DNA of 64,000 bases from an uncultured Lachnospiraceae bacterium (GCA_947367855.1 CANBFE010000013.1:1-64000), one strand, 5' to 3'. Numbered from the stretch's first letter, positions 8,939-17,697 are shown. Notes: generated from the sequence alone by a model not told the origin. A program made the numbers and translations.

Positions 8939-9739
8939 TCATGTGTCCACGGGAAATTCGGTGAGAAAGAGAAGGTAATAGTCTCTGCCGCCCAAATTCA
9001 CCCGGGAATGGCGCCGGAACCCCAGCTGCCCGCACAGCTTCAGGGAGGGCAGGTTCTCCGTCTCCACAAGAGCCTGCACCTTCCGAAACTCCAGCGCTGC
9101 GGAGGCATAGGACAGAACTGCCCTGCAGACTTCCCCGGCATATCCCTGTCTCTGCCAGGGCACTCCGATGATAAAGCCCAGTTCCGGGTCTTCAAAGCCT
9201 TCCCGGTAGGAGAGTCCGGCCCTTCCGATGACCTCTCCCGTCCCCTTCTCCACCACTGTCCACACACCGAATCCGAAGAAGGTGTAGACTTTCTCGATAT
9301 ACTCCCTGACGTACTGCTTTTCCTGCTCTATATCCGGGTACAGATCCTCCATATACTCCGTAATGGACGGATGGCTGTAAATCCGGTAAAATGCCTCCAC
9401 ATCCTCCGGCGTAGTCTCCCGGATCAGGCATCTGGCTGTCTCCAGGATATTCCAGGGCATTCCCTTCAGCCTGCGGTAAACCCTTTCCACATATTCCGGT
9501 TCCAGCTCCTCCGGATCTTCCACTGCAAACAGAAATCCCGAAAAGTCCTGGCTCCGGTTTTCCGGATGAATGTAAATTATGACTGCCTCTCCCCTGCCGC
9601 GCAGCTCCTTCCCTATACCGGCGTCATCCGTCACATACAGTACCGCCTCCGCTTCCTCCACCCTTACGGGAATTTCTTTTAAGTATGCCAACTTTACCAC
9701 TTCCCTCTTTACGAATCCTGCTTTTTGGGTTACAATCAC
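8939..9739 (-). CDS. GNAT-family N-acetyltransferase
   Basis: A 266-residue protein with an unrecognised N-terminal part (to about 105) and a C-terminal GNAT domain (about 108-262): CLIRETTPEDVEAFYRIYSHP opening beta-strand, GFIIGVPWQRQGYAGEVCRAV as the acetyl-CoA pyrophosphate loop (R-Q-G-Y-A-G) and NLPSLKLCGQLGFRR near the end. Such RimJ/RimL-like enzymes acetylate ribosomal proteins, small amines or antibiotics; the substrate is unknown. The start is uncertain: 9739 is a GTG without a good ribosome site, and a TTG at 9691 preceded by AGAGGG is possible. Tail-to-tail with hflC, divergent from the cyclophilin. Confidence 0.8.
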   Translation of the reverse strand: MIVTQKAGFVKREVVKLAYLKEIPVRVEEAEAVLYVTDDAGIGKELRGRGEAVIIYIHPENRSQDFSGFLFAVEDPEELEPEYVERVYRRLKGMPWNILETARCLIRETTPEDVEAFYRIYSHPSITEYMEDLYPDIEQEKQYVREYIEKVYTFFGFGVWTVVEKGTGEVIGRAGLSYREGFEDPELGFIIGVPWQRQGYAGEVCRAVLSYASAALEFRKVQALVETENLPSLKLCGQLGFRRHSRVNLGGRDYYLLFLTEFPVDT

Positions 9740-9785
9740 ATGTAAATGCCATTATATCTTATTTTAAACAGAAAGGATATCTATT

Positions 9786-10307
9786 ATGGAAAAAAATCCT
9801 GTAGTCACAATTACCATGAAGGGCGGAGACGTCATCCGCCTTGAGCTCTATCCTGAAACCGCACCGGTTTCCGTTAACAATTTCATCAGCCTGATCAACA
9901 AAAAATTCTATGACGGCCTGATCTTCCACCGGGTCATCCATGGGTTCATGATCCAGGGAGGCTGTCCGGACGGCACCGGTATGGGAAATCCCGGCTACCA
10001 CATCAAAGGCGAATTTTCCAAAAACGGAGTCAAAAATGATCTTGCCCACACTCCCGGGGTATTGTCCATGGCCCGCTCCATGCACCCTGATTCCGCAGGC
10101 TCCCAGTTTTTCATCATGCACAGGGCCGCTCCCCATCTGGACGGAAGCTATGCAGCCTTCGGAAAGGTAACGGAGGGCATGGAAGTGGTAAACCGGATCG
10201 CCGAGACAGCCACTGACGGCGCAGACCGTCCCCTGGAGCCCCAGGTCATGGAAAGTGTGACTGTGGATACCTTCGGAGTGGAATACCCTGAACCGGAACA
10301 CCTTTAA
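9786..10307 (+). CDS. ppiB: Cyclophilin-type peptidyl-prolyl cis-trans isomerase
   Basis: A 173-residue single-domain cyclophilin without signal peptide, so cytosolic. The active-site stretch is FHRVIHGFMIQGGCP (Arg of FHRV, Phe/Gln of FMIQGG) and the second is SAGSQFFIMH, with the domain end at GSYAAFGKVTEGMEVV. It speeds proline isomerisation in folding proteins. The ATG has an AAGGA site eight to ten bases upstream. It stands alone; the next sequence is the inverted duplication at 10326. Confidence 0.95.
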   Translation: MEKNPVVTITMKGGDVIRLELYPETAPVSVNNFISLINKKFYDGLIFHRVIHGFMIQGGCPDGTGMGNPGYHIKGEFSKNGVKNDLAHTPGVLSMARSMHPDSAGSQFFIMHRAAPHLDGSYAAFGKVTEGMEVVNRIAETATDGADRPLEPQVMESVTVDTFGVEYPEPEHL

Positions 10308-10325
10308 TCTTCCCGGCGTTCACGC

Positions 10326-10769
10326 TTTGTTAACAATTCATTAAAGTATTCTTAAATTAATAACCATTGTTTATACATTTCTTTTCTGTATACTATATTT
10401 ATCAAGCAACACAGCCAACCACAGTTGTTTACTAAATAACTTTTTCATAATAATGCCAGGGAACAAAGTTCCCTGGCATCCTCCCTTTTCCGGGACTTTT
10501 TATCCACAATTAAATCATGTACCCATTCCCTTATGCAGCACATAATGATGCAGTGTCTTCCTAATGATTTCTTCCTGGAGATTTTATCCCTGAAAAAGGA
10601 GGATGCCAGGGAATCGAAATTCCCTGGCTATAATTATGAAAAAGTTATTCTGTAAACTGTGGCCTGCGTATTCTTTTTTGTCTCTGTTGCTTATGAATAT
10701 AGTATATCCATAAGAAATGTATAAAGAATGATAAAAATTCAAATATACATTGAATGATCTGTTAACAAA
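10326..10769. repeat. 444-bp imperfect inverted duplication with two facing hairpin cassettes
   Basis: The gap between convergent ppiB and fba is one long imperfect palindrome. The left arm (10326 to about 10505, plus strand) and right arm (10769 to about 10580, minus strand) match in blocks in the same order: TTTGTTAACA, TTTATACATTTCTT, TATACTATATT, AAGCAACA, AATAACTTTTTCATAAT (17 identical), a hairpin, and CTGGCATCCTCC. Distance from TTTGTTAACA to TATACT is exactly 63 bases in both arms; after that the right arm has about 12 extra bases. Hairpins: 10453-10479 (12-bp stem, 3-base loop) and 10605-10628 (10-bp stem). The middle (about 10506-10580) is unpaired. It could be two facing small-RNA genes, a decayed MITE or a terminator pair. 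No conserved reading frame. Confidence 0.8.
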
Positions 10770-10776
10770 ATATGAA

Positions 10777-11640
10777 TTACGCTTTTCCCACAGAACCAAA
10801 TAACTCCATCTTCTCCTTTACGGTAGCTTTGATGGCATCAGCTCCGGGAGCCAGAAGCTTACGGGGGTCAAATCCCTTGCCCTGCAGATCCTTGCCTGCC
10901 TCGATGTACTTACGGGTAGCGTCTGCGAAAGCAAGCTGACACTCTGTGTTTACATTGATCTTGGCCACGCCCAGGCTGATAGCCTTCTTGATCATATCGG
11001 CAGGAATGCCTGTGCCGCCGTGAAGCACCAGGGGCATCTCTCCGGTGAGCTGCTGAACGGCATCCAGAGTCTCAAAGCTAAGTCCCTTCCAGTTCTCGGG
11101 ATATTTGCCGTGGATGTTGCCGATGCCTGCTGCCAGGAAGTCAACTCCCAGGTCTGCAATGGCCTTGCACTCCTTGGGATCAGCGCATTCGCCCATGCCT
11201 ATAACTCCGTCTTCTTCTCCTCCGATGGAACCTACTTCAGCCTCAATGGAAATTCCCTTGCCATGTGCTGCCGCAACCAGCTCTGTGGTCTTGGCCACGT
11301 TCTCGTCAATGGGATAGTGGGATCCGTCAAACATAACGGAAGAGAAACCTGCCTCGATGCACTTGTAGCAGTGCTCATAGGAACCATGATCCAGATGAAG
11401 CGCTACGGGAACATCGATATCCAGATCCTTCAGCAGGCCGTTCACCATGCCTACCACTGCGTGGTAGCCGCCCATGTATTTGCCTGCGCCCTCGGACACA
11501 CCGAGAATAACGGGAGACTTGCACTCCTTGGCGGTCAGCAGGATGGACTTGGTCCACTCCAGATTGTTGATGTTGAACTGGCCCACCGCATAATGGCCTG
11601 CCTTTGCTTTTTTAAGCATTTCTGTTGCAGAAACTAGCAT
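10777..11640 (-). CDS. fba: Class II fructose-1,6-bisphosphate aldolase
   Basis: Zinc-dependent glycolytic enzyme that cleaves fructose-1,6-bisphosphate to glyceraldehyde-3-phosphate and dihydroxyacetone phosphate. The 287-residue product has the metal-binding LHLDHGSYEHC segment near residue 80, the FDGSHYPIDENV stretch, and LHGGTGIPADMI and INVNTECQLAF phosphate-binding regions near the end. The length fits the class IIA/gatY-like group. GGAGG precedes the ATG by about ten bases. It follows the lipid kinase gene by 92 bp on the same strand. Confidence 0.96.
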   Translation of the reverse strand: MLVSATEMLKKAKAGHYAVGQFNINNLEWTKSILLTAKECKSPVILGVSEGAGKYMGGYHAVVGMVNGLLKDLDIDVPVALHLDHGSYEHCYKCIEAGFSSVMFDGSHYPIDENVAKTTELVAAAHGKGISIEAEVGSIGGEEDGVIGMGECADPKECKAIADLGVDFLAAGIGNIHGKYPENWKGLSFETLDAVQQLTGEMPLVLHGGTGIPADMIKKAISLGVAKINVNTECQLAFADATRKYIEAGKDLQGKGFDPRKLLAPGADAIKATVKEKMELFGSVGKA

Positions 11641-11732
11641 AATTCTTTTACCTCCATTTTATATATTTGCGCCATGGGTCTCACCCCGCAGGGTTCCACC
11701 TATAACGCGAATTATCTGATTTATCTGTCTGT

Positions 11733-12647
11733 CTATTTGGAAGGCGGATTCTTTACCCTGATGTCAATTCCTTTACATACATTCCTGATCGTTGTTTTTG
11801 TATGGCTGCCGCCGTTTTCGCCATCCAGTGTCCACGCCAGAGGTTCTTCCGATTCCAGTGTCAGTTCCGCGGTGCGGAACGAATATATGGAATTGGTATC
11901 AATATCCCGGTTCAACAGGGACACCATGATATTATTCAGTTCTACCGGACTTCTCGGGCTCTTGATCAACGTCACTTCAAAGACACCGTCGTCCATCCGG
12001 ACATTTTTACCTGTAATGTTCTTGAAACCTCCCACGGAGGTTGAATTGGTGACCATGCCGAAAACGAAGTCGTCCTCCACTTCATTGTCCTCCCAGCTTA
12101 CCTTTACATGATAGGAGCGGATGGAAGACAGTCTCTTCATTCCTTCCAGCAGATACGCCATATGTCCCAGTACATTTTTCATGTCCTGGGCGGTCTCATA
12201 GGAAACATCCGTAAAAATCCCGAAAGCCGCAATATATACAAACACATCATCCACATCGTTACAGGAAAAAGATCCGATATCACAGGCAAAATCCCATCCG
12301 TTTACCACGACCTCCGCCGCCTGGACCATGTTTTTCGGCAGGGAAAGGCTTCCTCCAAAGTCATTGGTACTTCCGGCCGGAATATAGCCTATGGGAGTGC
12401 GGAATCCACTCCTGATCATCCCTGTCACCACCTCGTCCAGGGTACCGTCGCCTCCGCTGCACACCACAAGATCATATTCCCCGGGCCGCCCGGCCACAGC
12501 CTCTGCGGCATCCCCCTGTCCGCGGGTAGGTATCACCGTTGTCTCGTACCCGGCATCCGCAAAGATATCCAGTATATCTGCAAGCTTATTTTTAATAAGC
12601 GCTTTTCCCGCTTTCGGATTGTATACAAATAGCAGTTTTCTATCCAT
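11733..12647 (-). CDS. Diacylglycerol kinase-family lipid kinase (YegS/BmrU type)
   Basis: A 304-residue soluble lipid kinase. The nucleotide-binding motif is VCSGGDGTLDEVVTGM near residue 60, preceded by LFVYNPKAGK at the N-terminus, and the two-domain DAGK_cat fold continues through PIGYIPAGSTNDFGGSL and the C-terminal VFEVTLIK region. In Gram-positives such enzymes (DgkB) recycle diacylglycerol left by lipoteichoic-acid synthesis; the substrate here is inferred. It starts eight bases after the stop of the HPr-like gene, so it is in one operon with whiA and rapZ. Confidence 0.9.
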   Translation of the reverse strand: MDRKLLFVYNPKAGKALIKNKLADILDIFADAGYETTVIPTRGQGDAAEAVAGRPGEYDLVVCSGGDGTLDEVVTGMIRSGFRTPIGYIPAGSTNDFGGSLSLPKNMVQAAEVVVNGWDFACDIGSFSCNDVDDVFVYIAAFGIFTDVSYETAQDMKNVLGHMAYLLEGMKRLSSIRSYHVKVSWEDNEVEDDFVFGMVTNSTSVGGFKNITGKNVRMDDGVFEVTLIKSPRSPVELNNIMVSLLNRDIDTNSIYSFRTAELTLESEEPLAWTLDGENGGSHTKTTIRNVCKGIDIRVKNPPSK

Positions 12648-12655
12648 ATTTCCTG

Positions 12656-12916
12656 TCAGGCTTCTATTCCTCTCACAAACTCAATTATGCCTTCTACGGC
12701 AGCTTCCTCGTCAGACCCGTCCGCCATGATTTCGAGATTCTCGCTGATATCCATTCCCAGTGTCATCATGCCCATGATACTCTTGGCATTTACTTTCTTC
12801 TCACCGGACTGGATATAAACAGCGCTCTCGTACTTACTTGCCTTCTGGACCAGCAACGCAATATGTCTGGCCATCTGCTCGTCTTCCAGACTGATGCTGA
12901 TACTTTTCTTTTTCAT
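12656..12916 (-). CDS. HPr-like protein lacking the phospho-histidine (Crh-like)
   Basis: An 86-residue protein of HPr fold. The HPr regulatory site is intact: AKSIMGMM, whose Ser corresponds to Ser46, the target of HprK. The catalytic site is not: where HPr has H-A-R-P, this protein reads M-A-R-H, so His15 is replaced by Met and it cannot carry sugar-transport phosphate. Bacillus Crh likewise lacks His15 and lies just after whiA. Here the gene follows whiA by 35 bp and hprK lies about 4 kb upstream on the same strand. Inference: a regulatory partner of CcpA phosphorylated by HprK, not a PTS carrier. Confidence 0.85.
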   Translation of the reverse strand: MKKKSISISLEDEQMARHIALLVQKASKYESAVYIQSGEKKVNAKSIMGMMTLGMDISENLEIMADGSDEEAAVEGIIEFVRGIEA

Positions 12917-12951
12917 TTTCTTTCCTCCTTGCCATCCGTTCTTTTCATATA

Positions 12952-13818
12952 TTACAGCCTTATCTTTTCCGCAAGCTCACTGAGCCTGCGCAATCTATGG
13001 TTTACCCCGGATTTGCCCAGAACCGGTTCAAAATATTCCCCCAGTTCCTTCAACGGCACGTCCGGATATTCCAATCTGATCTCTGCCATCTCCCGGAGAT
13101 TGTCCGGCAGATTCTGAAAACCGTAATGGGTTCTGATATACTCTATATCCTCCACCTGTCTGGCTGCCGCGTTAACAGTCTTTGCAATGTTGGCAGTCTC
13201 ACAGTTTACACGCCGGTTGACGGAGTTCCGCATCTCTTTCAGAATGCGCTGATTTTCCATGTTCATCAGGGATACAGGCGCTCCGCAGACATTCAGCAGA
13301 TCCACGATTCCCTCCCCTTCCTTTAAATATACCACATGGTATTTTTTCCGGCGGATGATCCTGGATTCTATGCCAAAGCCCCTCATCAGCTCCTTCAGCT
13401 GTCCTGCCTTTTCCCCGTCCACGCAGTCAAACTCCAGGTGGTATCCCTTTGCCGGATCGCTCATGGAACCCACGCTGAGAAAGGCCCCCCTGAGAAAGGC
13501 TCTCTGACAGCAGGAATTCTTAATCAGCAGAGGACTCACCGGCTTGTCCAAATCTCCCAGTTTGTCCAACAGTCCCTGCATATCCTGTCCTGTCAGGATA
13601 TGGTCCGTATTTATATTATATGTTTTTTTCAATAATGTAAAGCCTTTTCTGGCAACGGCTTCATTTTCAGTCTGAAATCCGATGGTGAAACCGCCTTTTT
13701 CATCCCGTCCGTACTGACCGCAAAGATTCATGATGGCTGCCAGTTCCGCAATCTGACAATGTCTTGCGGGACTGAACCGTCCGGCCAGTTCCAGCTTAAC
13801 CTCACTTGAGAATGACAT
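12952..13818 (-). CDS. whiA: DNA-binding protein WhiA
   Basis: WhiA is a two-part protein, an N-terminal LAGLIDADG-homing-endonuclease-like domain without nuclease activity and a C-terminal helix-turn-helix; it acts in sporulation in actinomycetes and in chromosome segregation and division in Firmicutes. The 288-residue product starts MSFSSEVKLEL, contains RGAFLSVGSM and YHLEFDC in the first domain, and ends with the DNA-binding part LPDNLREMAEIRLEYPDVPL followed by LGKSGVNHRLRRL. GGGGAG precedes the ATG. It follows rapZ by 37 bp, the order found in many Firmicutes, but without a yvcK-like gene between. Confidence 0.95.
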   Translation of the reverse strand: MSFSSEVKLELAGRFSPARHCQIAELAAIMNLCGQYGRDEKGGFTIGFQTENEAVARKGFTLLKKTYNINTDHILTGQDMQGLLDKLGDLDKPVSPLLIKNSCCQRAFLRGAFLSVGSMSDPAKGYHLEFDCVDGEKAGQLKELMRGFGIESRIIRRKKYHVVYLKEGEGIVDLLNVCGAPVSLMNMENQRILKEMRNSVNRRVNCETANIAKTVNAAARQVEDIEYIRTHYGFQNLPDNLREMAEIRLEYPDVPLKELGEYFEPVLGKSGVNHRLRRLSELAEKIRL

Positions 13819-13855
13819 ATGTTCTCCCCGCCCGGAATGTTTTCTGTGGTCTGCC

Positions 13856-14722
13856 TTATTTTCCCCGTTGGTTCACATCCCGGTGATACAGTTTTATTCC
13901 ATACTTTCCCTTGTCCTTCATGCGCCTGTAGAGCTCATTGGCAAGGGTCACGCTTCTGTGCTTCCCTCCGGTACAGCCGATGGAGACCACCAGGCGGTAC
14001 TTTCCTTCCCTGACATAGTTGGGAATCAGGAACTGCAACATATCCGACAGTTTTGTCATAAATTCTTCCGCCTCCGGAAATCCCATGACATACTCCTGTA
14101 CTTCCCTGTCATTTCCAGTCTTCTGCTTCAGTTCATCTATATAAAAGGGATTTGGCAGAAAACGCACATCCAACACCAGATCCGAATCTGCCGGTATGCC
14201 GTGCTTAAATCCAAATGACATAACTGTCACTATTAGACTATTATACTCCGCGTTCTCCACAAAAATACGGTCTATTTCCTCCTTCAGCTCCCTTGTGAGC
14301 AAAAGCGAGGTGTCGATCACATAGTCAGAATGACGCCTGACCCTGTCCAATACGCGCCGTTCCGCCCTGACGCCGTCTTCCACCCTTCCGTCTGCTGCCA
14401 GGGGGTGAATGCGTCTGGTCTCCTTGTACCGCTTGATCAGGACATTCTCGTCCGCATCCATAAACAGAATCTCAATGTTATAGCCCGAGCTCTTCAGTTT
14501 TTCCAGAATCCGGGTGGCATCCACAAAGGACTGGTCAGACCGCACATCCAATCCCAGCGCAACCTTGCTGACTTCGCTTCCCGGCATGGACACCAGCTCC
14601 GCAAACTTTTCTACCAAAGAGACCGGAAGGTTGTCCACACAATAAAATCCGGCATCCTCCAACATTTTCAGGGCGGTGCTTTTTCCACCGCCGCTCATTC
14701 CCGTTACTACTACAAATCTCAT
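13856..14722 (-). CDS. rapZ: RapZ/YvcJ nucleotide-binding protein
   Basis: A 288-residue P-loop protein. The Walker A is GMSGGGKST at residues 8-16, and family hallmarks follow: CVDNLPVSL, LFMDADENVLIKRYKETRR, HPL and the C-terminal SIGCTGGKHRSVTLAN. RapZ of enterobacteria binds small RNAs and the glucosamine sensor pathway; Bacillus YvcJ hydrolyses GTP and affects competence, so the exact role here is open. GGAGGG lies just before the ATG. It follows murB by 26 bp and precedes whiA. Confidence 0.95.
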   Translation of the reverse strand: MRFVVVTGMSGGGKSTALKMLEDAGFYCVDNLPVSLVEKFAELVSMPGSEVSKVALGLDVRSDQSFVDATRILEKLKSSGYNIEILFMDADENVLIKRYKETRRIHPLAADGRVEDGVRAERRVLDRVRRHSDYVIDTSLLLTRELKEEIDRIFVENAEYNSLIVTVMSFGFKHGIPADSDLVLDVRFLPNPFYIDELKQKTGNDREVQEYVMGFPEAEEFMTKLSDMLQFLIPNYVREGKYRLVVSIGCTGGKHRSVTLANELYRRMKDKGKYGIKLYHRDVNQRGK

Positions 14723-14748
14723 ATGCCCTCCGGCAGTTCCTCACGGCG

Positions 14749-15657
14749 TCAGCCCAGAAATATGATTTCCGGCTCCAGTTCTACTCCAAACTGTTCCTTC
14801 ACGCGTGTCTGTATCCTGTCAATCACGTCCCGCACATCCCGGGCAGTGGCATTTCCCGTATTGACCACAAATCCGCAGTGTTTCTCGGACACTCTGGCTC
14901 CGCCTATCTGAAATCCCCTGAATCCTGCTTCCATGATCAGCTGTCCGGCAAAGTGTCCCTCCGGGCGCTTAAAGGTACTTCCCCCACTGGGATATTCCAG
15001 GGGCTGTTTCTCCCGCCTCCTGGCGGACAGTTCCTCCATTTTTCCCTTTATGACATCTCTGTCACCTGGTTCCAGACAAAAAGTAACCTCTGTCACAATG
15101 AAGGAACTCTTCCTTATAACACTGGTCCGGTAGCCAAATTCCATGGTCTCATTGTCCAGCTCCAACAGCTCGCCGTCTCTGCTCACCACATTAACCTGGG
15201 TCACCACCTGGCACAGCTCTCTGCCATAGGCTCCGGCATTCATCACCACGCCGCCTCCTACTGTGCCCGGAATCCCGGATGCAAACTCCAGTCCCGTCAG
15301 TCCGTGCTCCATGGCAGCTCTGGCCACCTGCGCTAGCGTGGCCCCGGCCTCTGCAACAATCCGGTTTCCCTCCACCCTGACGCTGTTCATCCTGGGCCCT
15401 ATCTGCAGCACAATCCCCTTATACCCGGAATCGCTTACAAGCACATTGCTGCCATTCCCCAGCACAAAAAACGACAAACCTGTCAGTTCCAGATACCGAC
15501 GCAGTTTTTTCAGCTGTTCCCCGTTCTCCAGTTCCACAAAGCAATCGGCAGGTCCCCCTATGCGAAAAGTGGTATGGCCTGCCATCGGCTCCTGTAGACG
15601 AATATTTTCCCGTGGTACAAATTTCTGCAATGCCTCAACTACTGCTTCACCGATCAT
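14749..15657 (-). CDS. murB: UDP-N-acetylenolpyruvoylglucosamine reductase
   Basis: Flavoenzyme that reduces UDP-GlcNAc-enolpyruvate to UDP-MurNAc with NADPH, the second committed step of peptidoglycan precursor synthesis in the cytosol. The 302-residue product has the FAD-binding motifs FRIGGPADCFVE, LGNGSNVLVSD and FASGIPGTVGGGVVMNAGAYG, and PSGGSTFKRPEGHFAGQLI with the catalytic serine of the type II enzymes. Length is typical. It lies between the glucokinase and rapZ genes with short gaps. Confidence 0.97.
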   Translation of the reverse strand: MIGEAVVEALQKFVPRENIRLQEPMAGHTTFRIGGPADCFVELENGEQLKKLRRYLELTGLSFFVLGNGSNVLVSDSGYKGIVLQIGPRMNSVRVEGNRIVAEAGATLAQVARAAMEHGLTGLEFASGIPGTVGGGVVMNAGAYGRELCQVVTQVNVVSRDGELLELDNETMEFGYRTSVIRKSSFIVTEVTFCLEPGDRDVIKGKMEELSARRREKQPLEYPSGGSTFKRPEGHFAGQLIMEAGFRGFQIGGARVSEKHCGFVVNTGNATARDVRDVIDRIQTRVKEQFGVELEPEIIFLG

Positions 15658-15690
15658 TTAACCGACTTCCCTTTTCTTATCTCTCAGCCA

Positions 15691-16629
15691 TCAAAGCAAC
15701 ACCAATGCGGCGGCCCCATAGATGCCTGCGTCATTTCCCAGTTTCGCCAGGGCAAACTTCGTGTCCTTGCAGTTACCAAAAGCATATTTCCGGAACTTAG
15801 GCTCTATGTAGGAAAGAAGAATCTCGCCTGCCTTGGACACGCCGCCTCCGATGACAAAGATCTCCGGATTTACCACGGAAGATACCATTGCCAGTCCCTT
15901 TCCCAGATAATCCCCAAACTGTCCGGCGATCTCCATGGCTGCGCTGTCCCCTGCCTTTACCGCATCAAACACGGTCTTGGCAGACAGTCTCTCCGCCTGC
16001 AGAACGGTAGGCACATCATGGGATGCAAGATAACGCCTGGCCAGACGCACGATACCCGTGGCCGAGGCATACTGCTCCAGACAGCCCTTGTTTCCGCAGT
16101 TGCAGGCTTCCTCTTCCCCGTCTTCCAGATGGACATGGCCGATCTCTCCGCCTGCGCCGCAGGCTCCAACCAGAAGTCTGCCCTTGACCACGATACCGCC
16201 GCCTACGCCGGTGCCCAGAGTCACTGCCATCATGCTGTCATATCCTTTGCCGCCGCCCTGCCACATCTCTCCAAGCGCTGCCACGTTGGCGTCGTTTGCC
16301 GCCTTTACCGGTACCTTAATATATGCGCCCAGAGCTTCCGGTATGTTAAAAGATCCCCATCCCAGGTTCACTGCTCCCCCCAGAACCGTGCCTTCGTCGT
16401 TCATGGGTCCGGGCACGCCCACGCCCACGCCACGCAGCTCCTCCTCCGGAATTCCCTTTTCTTTCAGCTTTTCCTGAAGGCTCTTTGCCACGTCCGGCAG
16501 AATGGAGGCGCCCCTGTTATCCTTAACCGTAGGAATCTCCCACTTGTCCAGAACATTGCCTTCCACATCAAAAAGCCCCATTTTGACGCTGGTTCCGCCG
16601 ATGTCAACCCCAATTGCATACTTACTCAT
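15691..16629 (-). CDS. ROK-family glucokinase
   Basis: A 312-residue ROK protein that phosphorylates glucose (or a close sugar) with ATP, feeding glycolysis. Visible parts: ATP-phosphate site GVDIGGTSVKMGLF at residues 6-19, sugar site with AANDANVAALGE, GTGVGGGIV, GEIGHVHLE, and the zinc cluster CNCGNKGCLEQ (three Cys plus the His of GHVH). There is no N-terminal helix-turn-helix, so it is an enzyme, not a repressor. The frame runs upstream to 16740, but 16629 is chosen because the conserved MSKYAIGVDIGG start falls there after AGGTAGAG. It lies between hprK and murB. Confidence 0.93.
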   Translation of the reverse strand: MSKYAIGVDIGGTSVKMGLFDVEGNVLDKWEIPTVKDNRGASILPDVAKSLQEKLKEKGIPEEELRGVGVGVPGPMNDEGTVLGGAVNLGWGSFNIPEALGAYIKVPVKAANDANVAALGEMWQGGGKGYDSMMAVTLGTGVGGGIVVKGRLLVGACGAGGEIGHVHLEDGEEEACNCGNKGCLEQYASATGIVRLARRYLASHDVPTVLQAERLSAKTVFDAVKAGDSAAMEIAGQFGDYLGKGLAMVSSVVNPEIFVIGGGVSKAGEILLSYIEPKFRKYAFGNCKDTKFALAKLGNDAGIYGAAALVLL

Positions 16630-16669
16630 AACTCTACCTGCCCTTTCTCTTCTCTGTGAAAAACTTTTT

Positions 16670-17611
16670 CTAAAACGGATTTTCTTCCCGTTTTCTTCCA
16701 AAGGAATTCTGCACTCTGGAATACAGCTCCTGAGCCGCATTGTACCCCATCTTCTTCTGACGGTGATTTACTGCCGCACATTCGCAGATAACCGCCACAT
16801 TCCGGCCGGGACGGATGGGAATATTGTAGCAGACCACCTTATTGCCCATATACTCCGTATAATTCTCCTCCAGGCCCAGTCTGTCATACTCCTTATCCCT
16901 GTCCCAGTCCTCCAGGCGGATCACAAGATCGATATTCTGAGTATCCATAACCGCCGACGCTCCGAACAGGGCCTTTACGTCCACCACCCCGATGCCCCGC
17001 AGTTCGATCAGATGCTTTAACATGTCCGGAGCGGAGCCCACCAGGGAATCGTCGCTGACTTTCCGTATCTCCACCACATCATCCGTGACCAGACGGTGGC
17101 CCCGGCGAATCAGCTCCAACGCAGCCTCGGATTTGCCGATTCCGCTTTCTCCGGTGATCAGCACACCCTCCCCGTAGACATCCACCAACACGCCATGTAC
17201 GGAAATGCAGGGCGCAAGCTTGACGTTCAGCCATCTGATTGCCTCCGCCATAAAGGCTGACGTTGACTTTTTCGTGGAAAGCAGAGGAACTCTGTGAACC
17301 AGGGCAGCCTGCATAAAAATGGGGTCCGGTTTCAGCTCCCGGCAGAATACTACCGCAGACACGTCATAACTCATAAACTCGTCATAGATCTCACGCTTCC
17401 GGTCATCGGGCATATTTTCCATATAACTGTATTCCACAAAGCCGATGATCTGAAGCCGGGTGGAATCAAAATGCTCGAAATATCCCGCCAAAGGCAGCGC
17501 AGGACGGTTCACATCCGGCTGCGTAATGCGGATTTCCTTTACGTCAATATCGGGCGTTAGATTTTCCAGCTTCATTTTATCGATCAAACGGGTTAATTTG
17601 ACACTTTCCAT
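16670..17611 (-). CDS. hprK: HPr kinase/phosphorylase
   Basis: Bifunctional sensor enzyme of carbon catabolite control: phosphorylates HPr/Crh on Ser46 when glycolytic intermediates are high and removes the phosphate when phosphate is high. The 313-residue product has the N-terminal HprK domain, Walker A GESGIGKSEAALELI near residue 150, RGHRLVTDDVVEI, the signature LRGIGVVDVKALFG and the C-terminal K3-loop region NIPIRPGRNVAVICE. The frame is open to 17701, but ATG 17611 is preferred: the family start MESVKLTRLIDKM is there and it avoids running into uvrC. Confidence 0.95.
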   Translation of the reverse strand: MESVKLTRLIDKMKLENLTPDIDVKEIRITQPDVNRPALPLAGYFEHFDSTRLQIIGFVEYSYMENMPDDRKREIYDEFMSYDVSAVVFCRELKPDPIFMQAALVHRVPLLSTKKSTSAFMAEAIRWLNVKLAPCISVHGVLVDVYGEGVLITGESGIGKSEAALELIRRGHRLVTDDVVEIRKVSDDSLVGSAPDMLKHLIELRGIGVVDVKALFGASAVMDTQNIDLVIRLEDWDRDKEYDRLGLEENYTEYMGNKVVCYNIPIRPGRNVAVICECAAVNHRQKKMGYNAAQELYSRVQNSFGRKREENPF

Positions 17612-17697
17612 GCTTGCCTTGTCTCCTGTTTTTATCTTATATTGTAACATACTAACACCGTATTGTGAAGCGATAAGTGTAAAGGAAATAAAGATTT

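Noticed and set aside
10453..10545. A 30-codon frame starting in the left hairpin of the inverted duplication
   Set aside because: The other arm has no start codon at the same place and the frame is not kept; no ribosome site.
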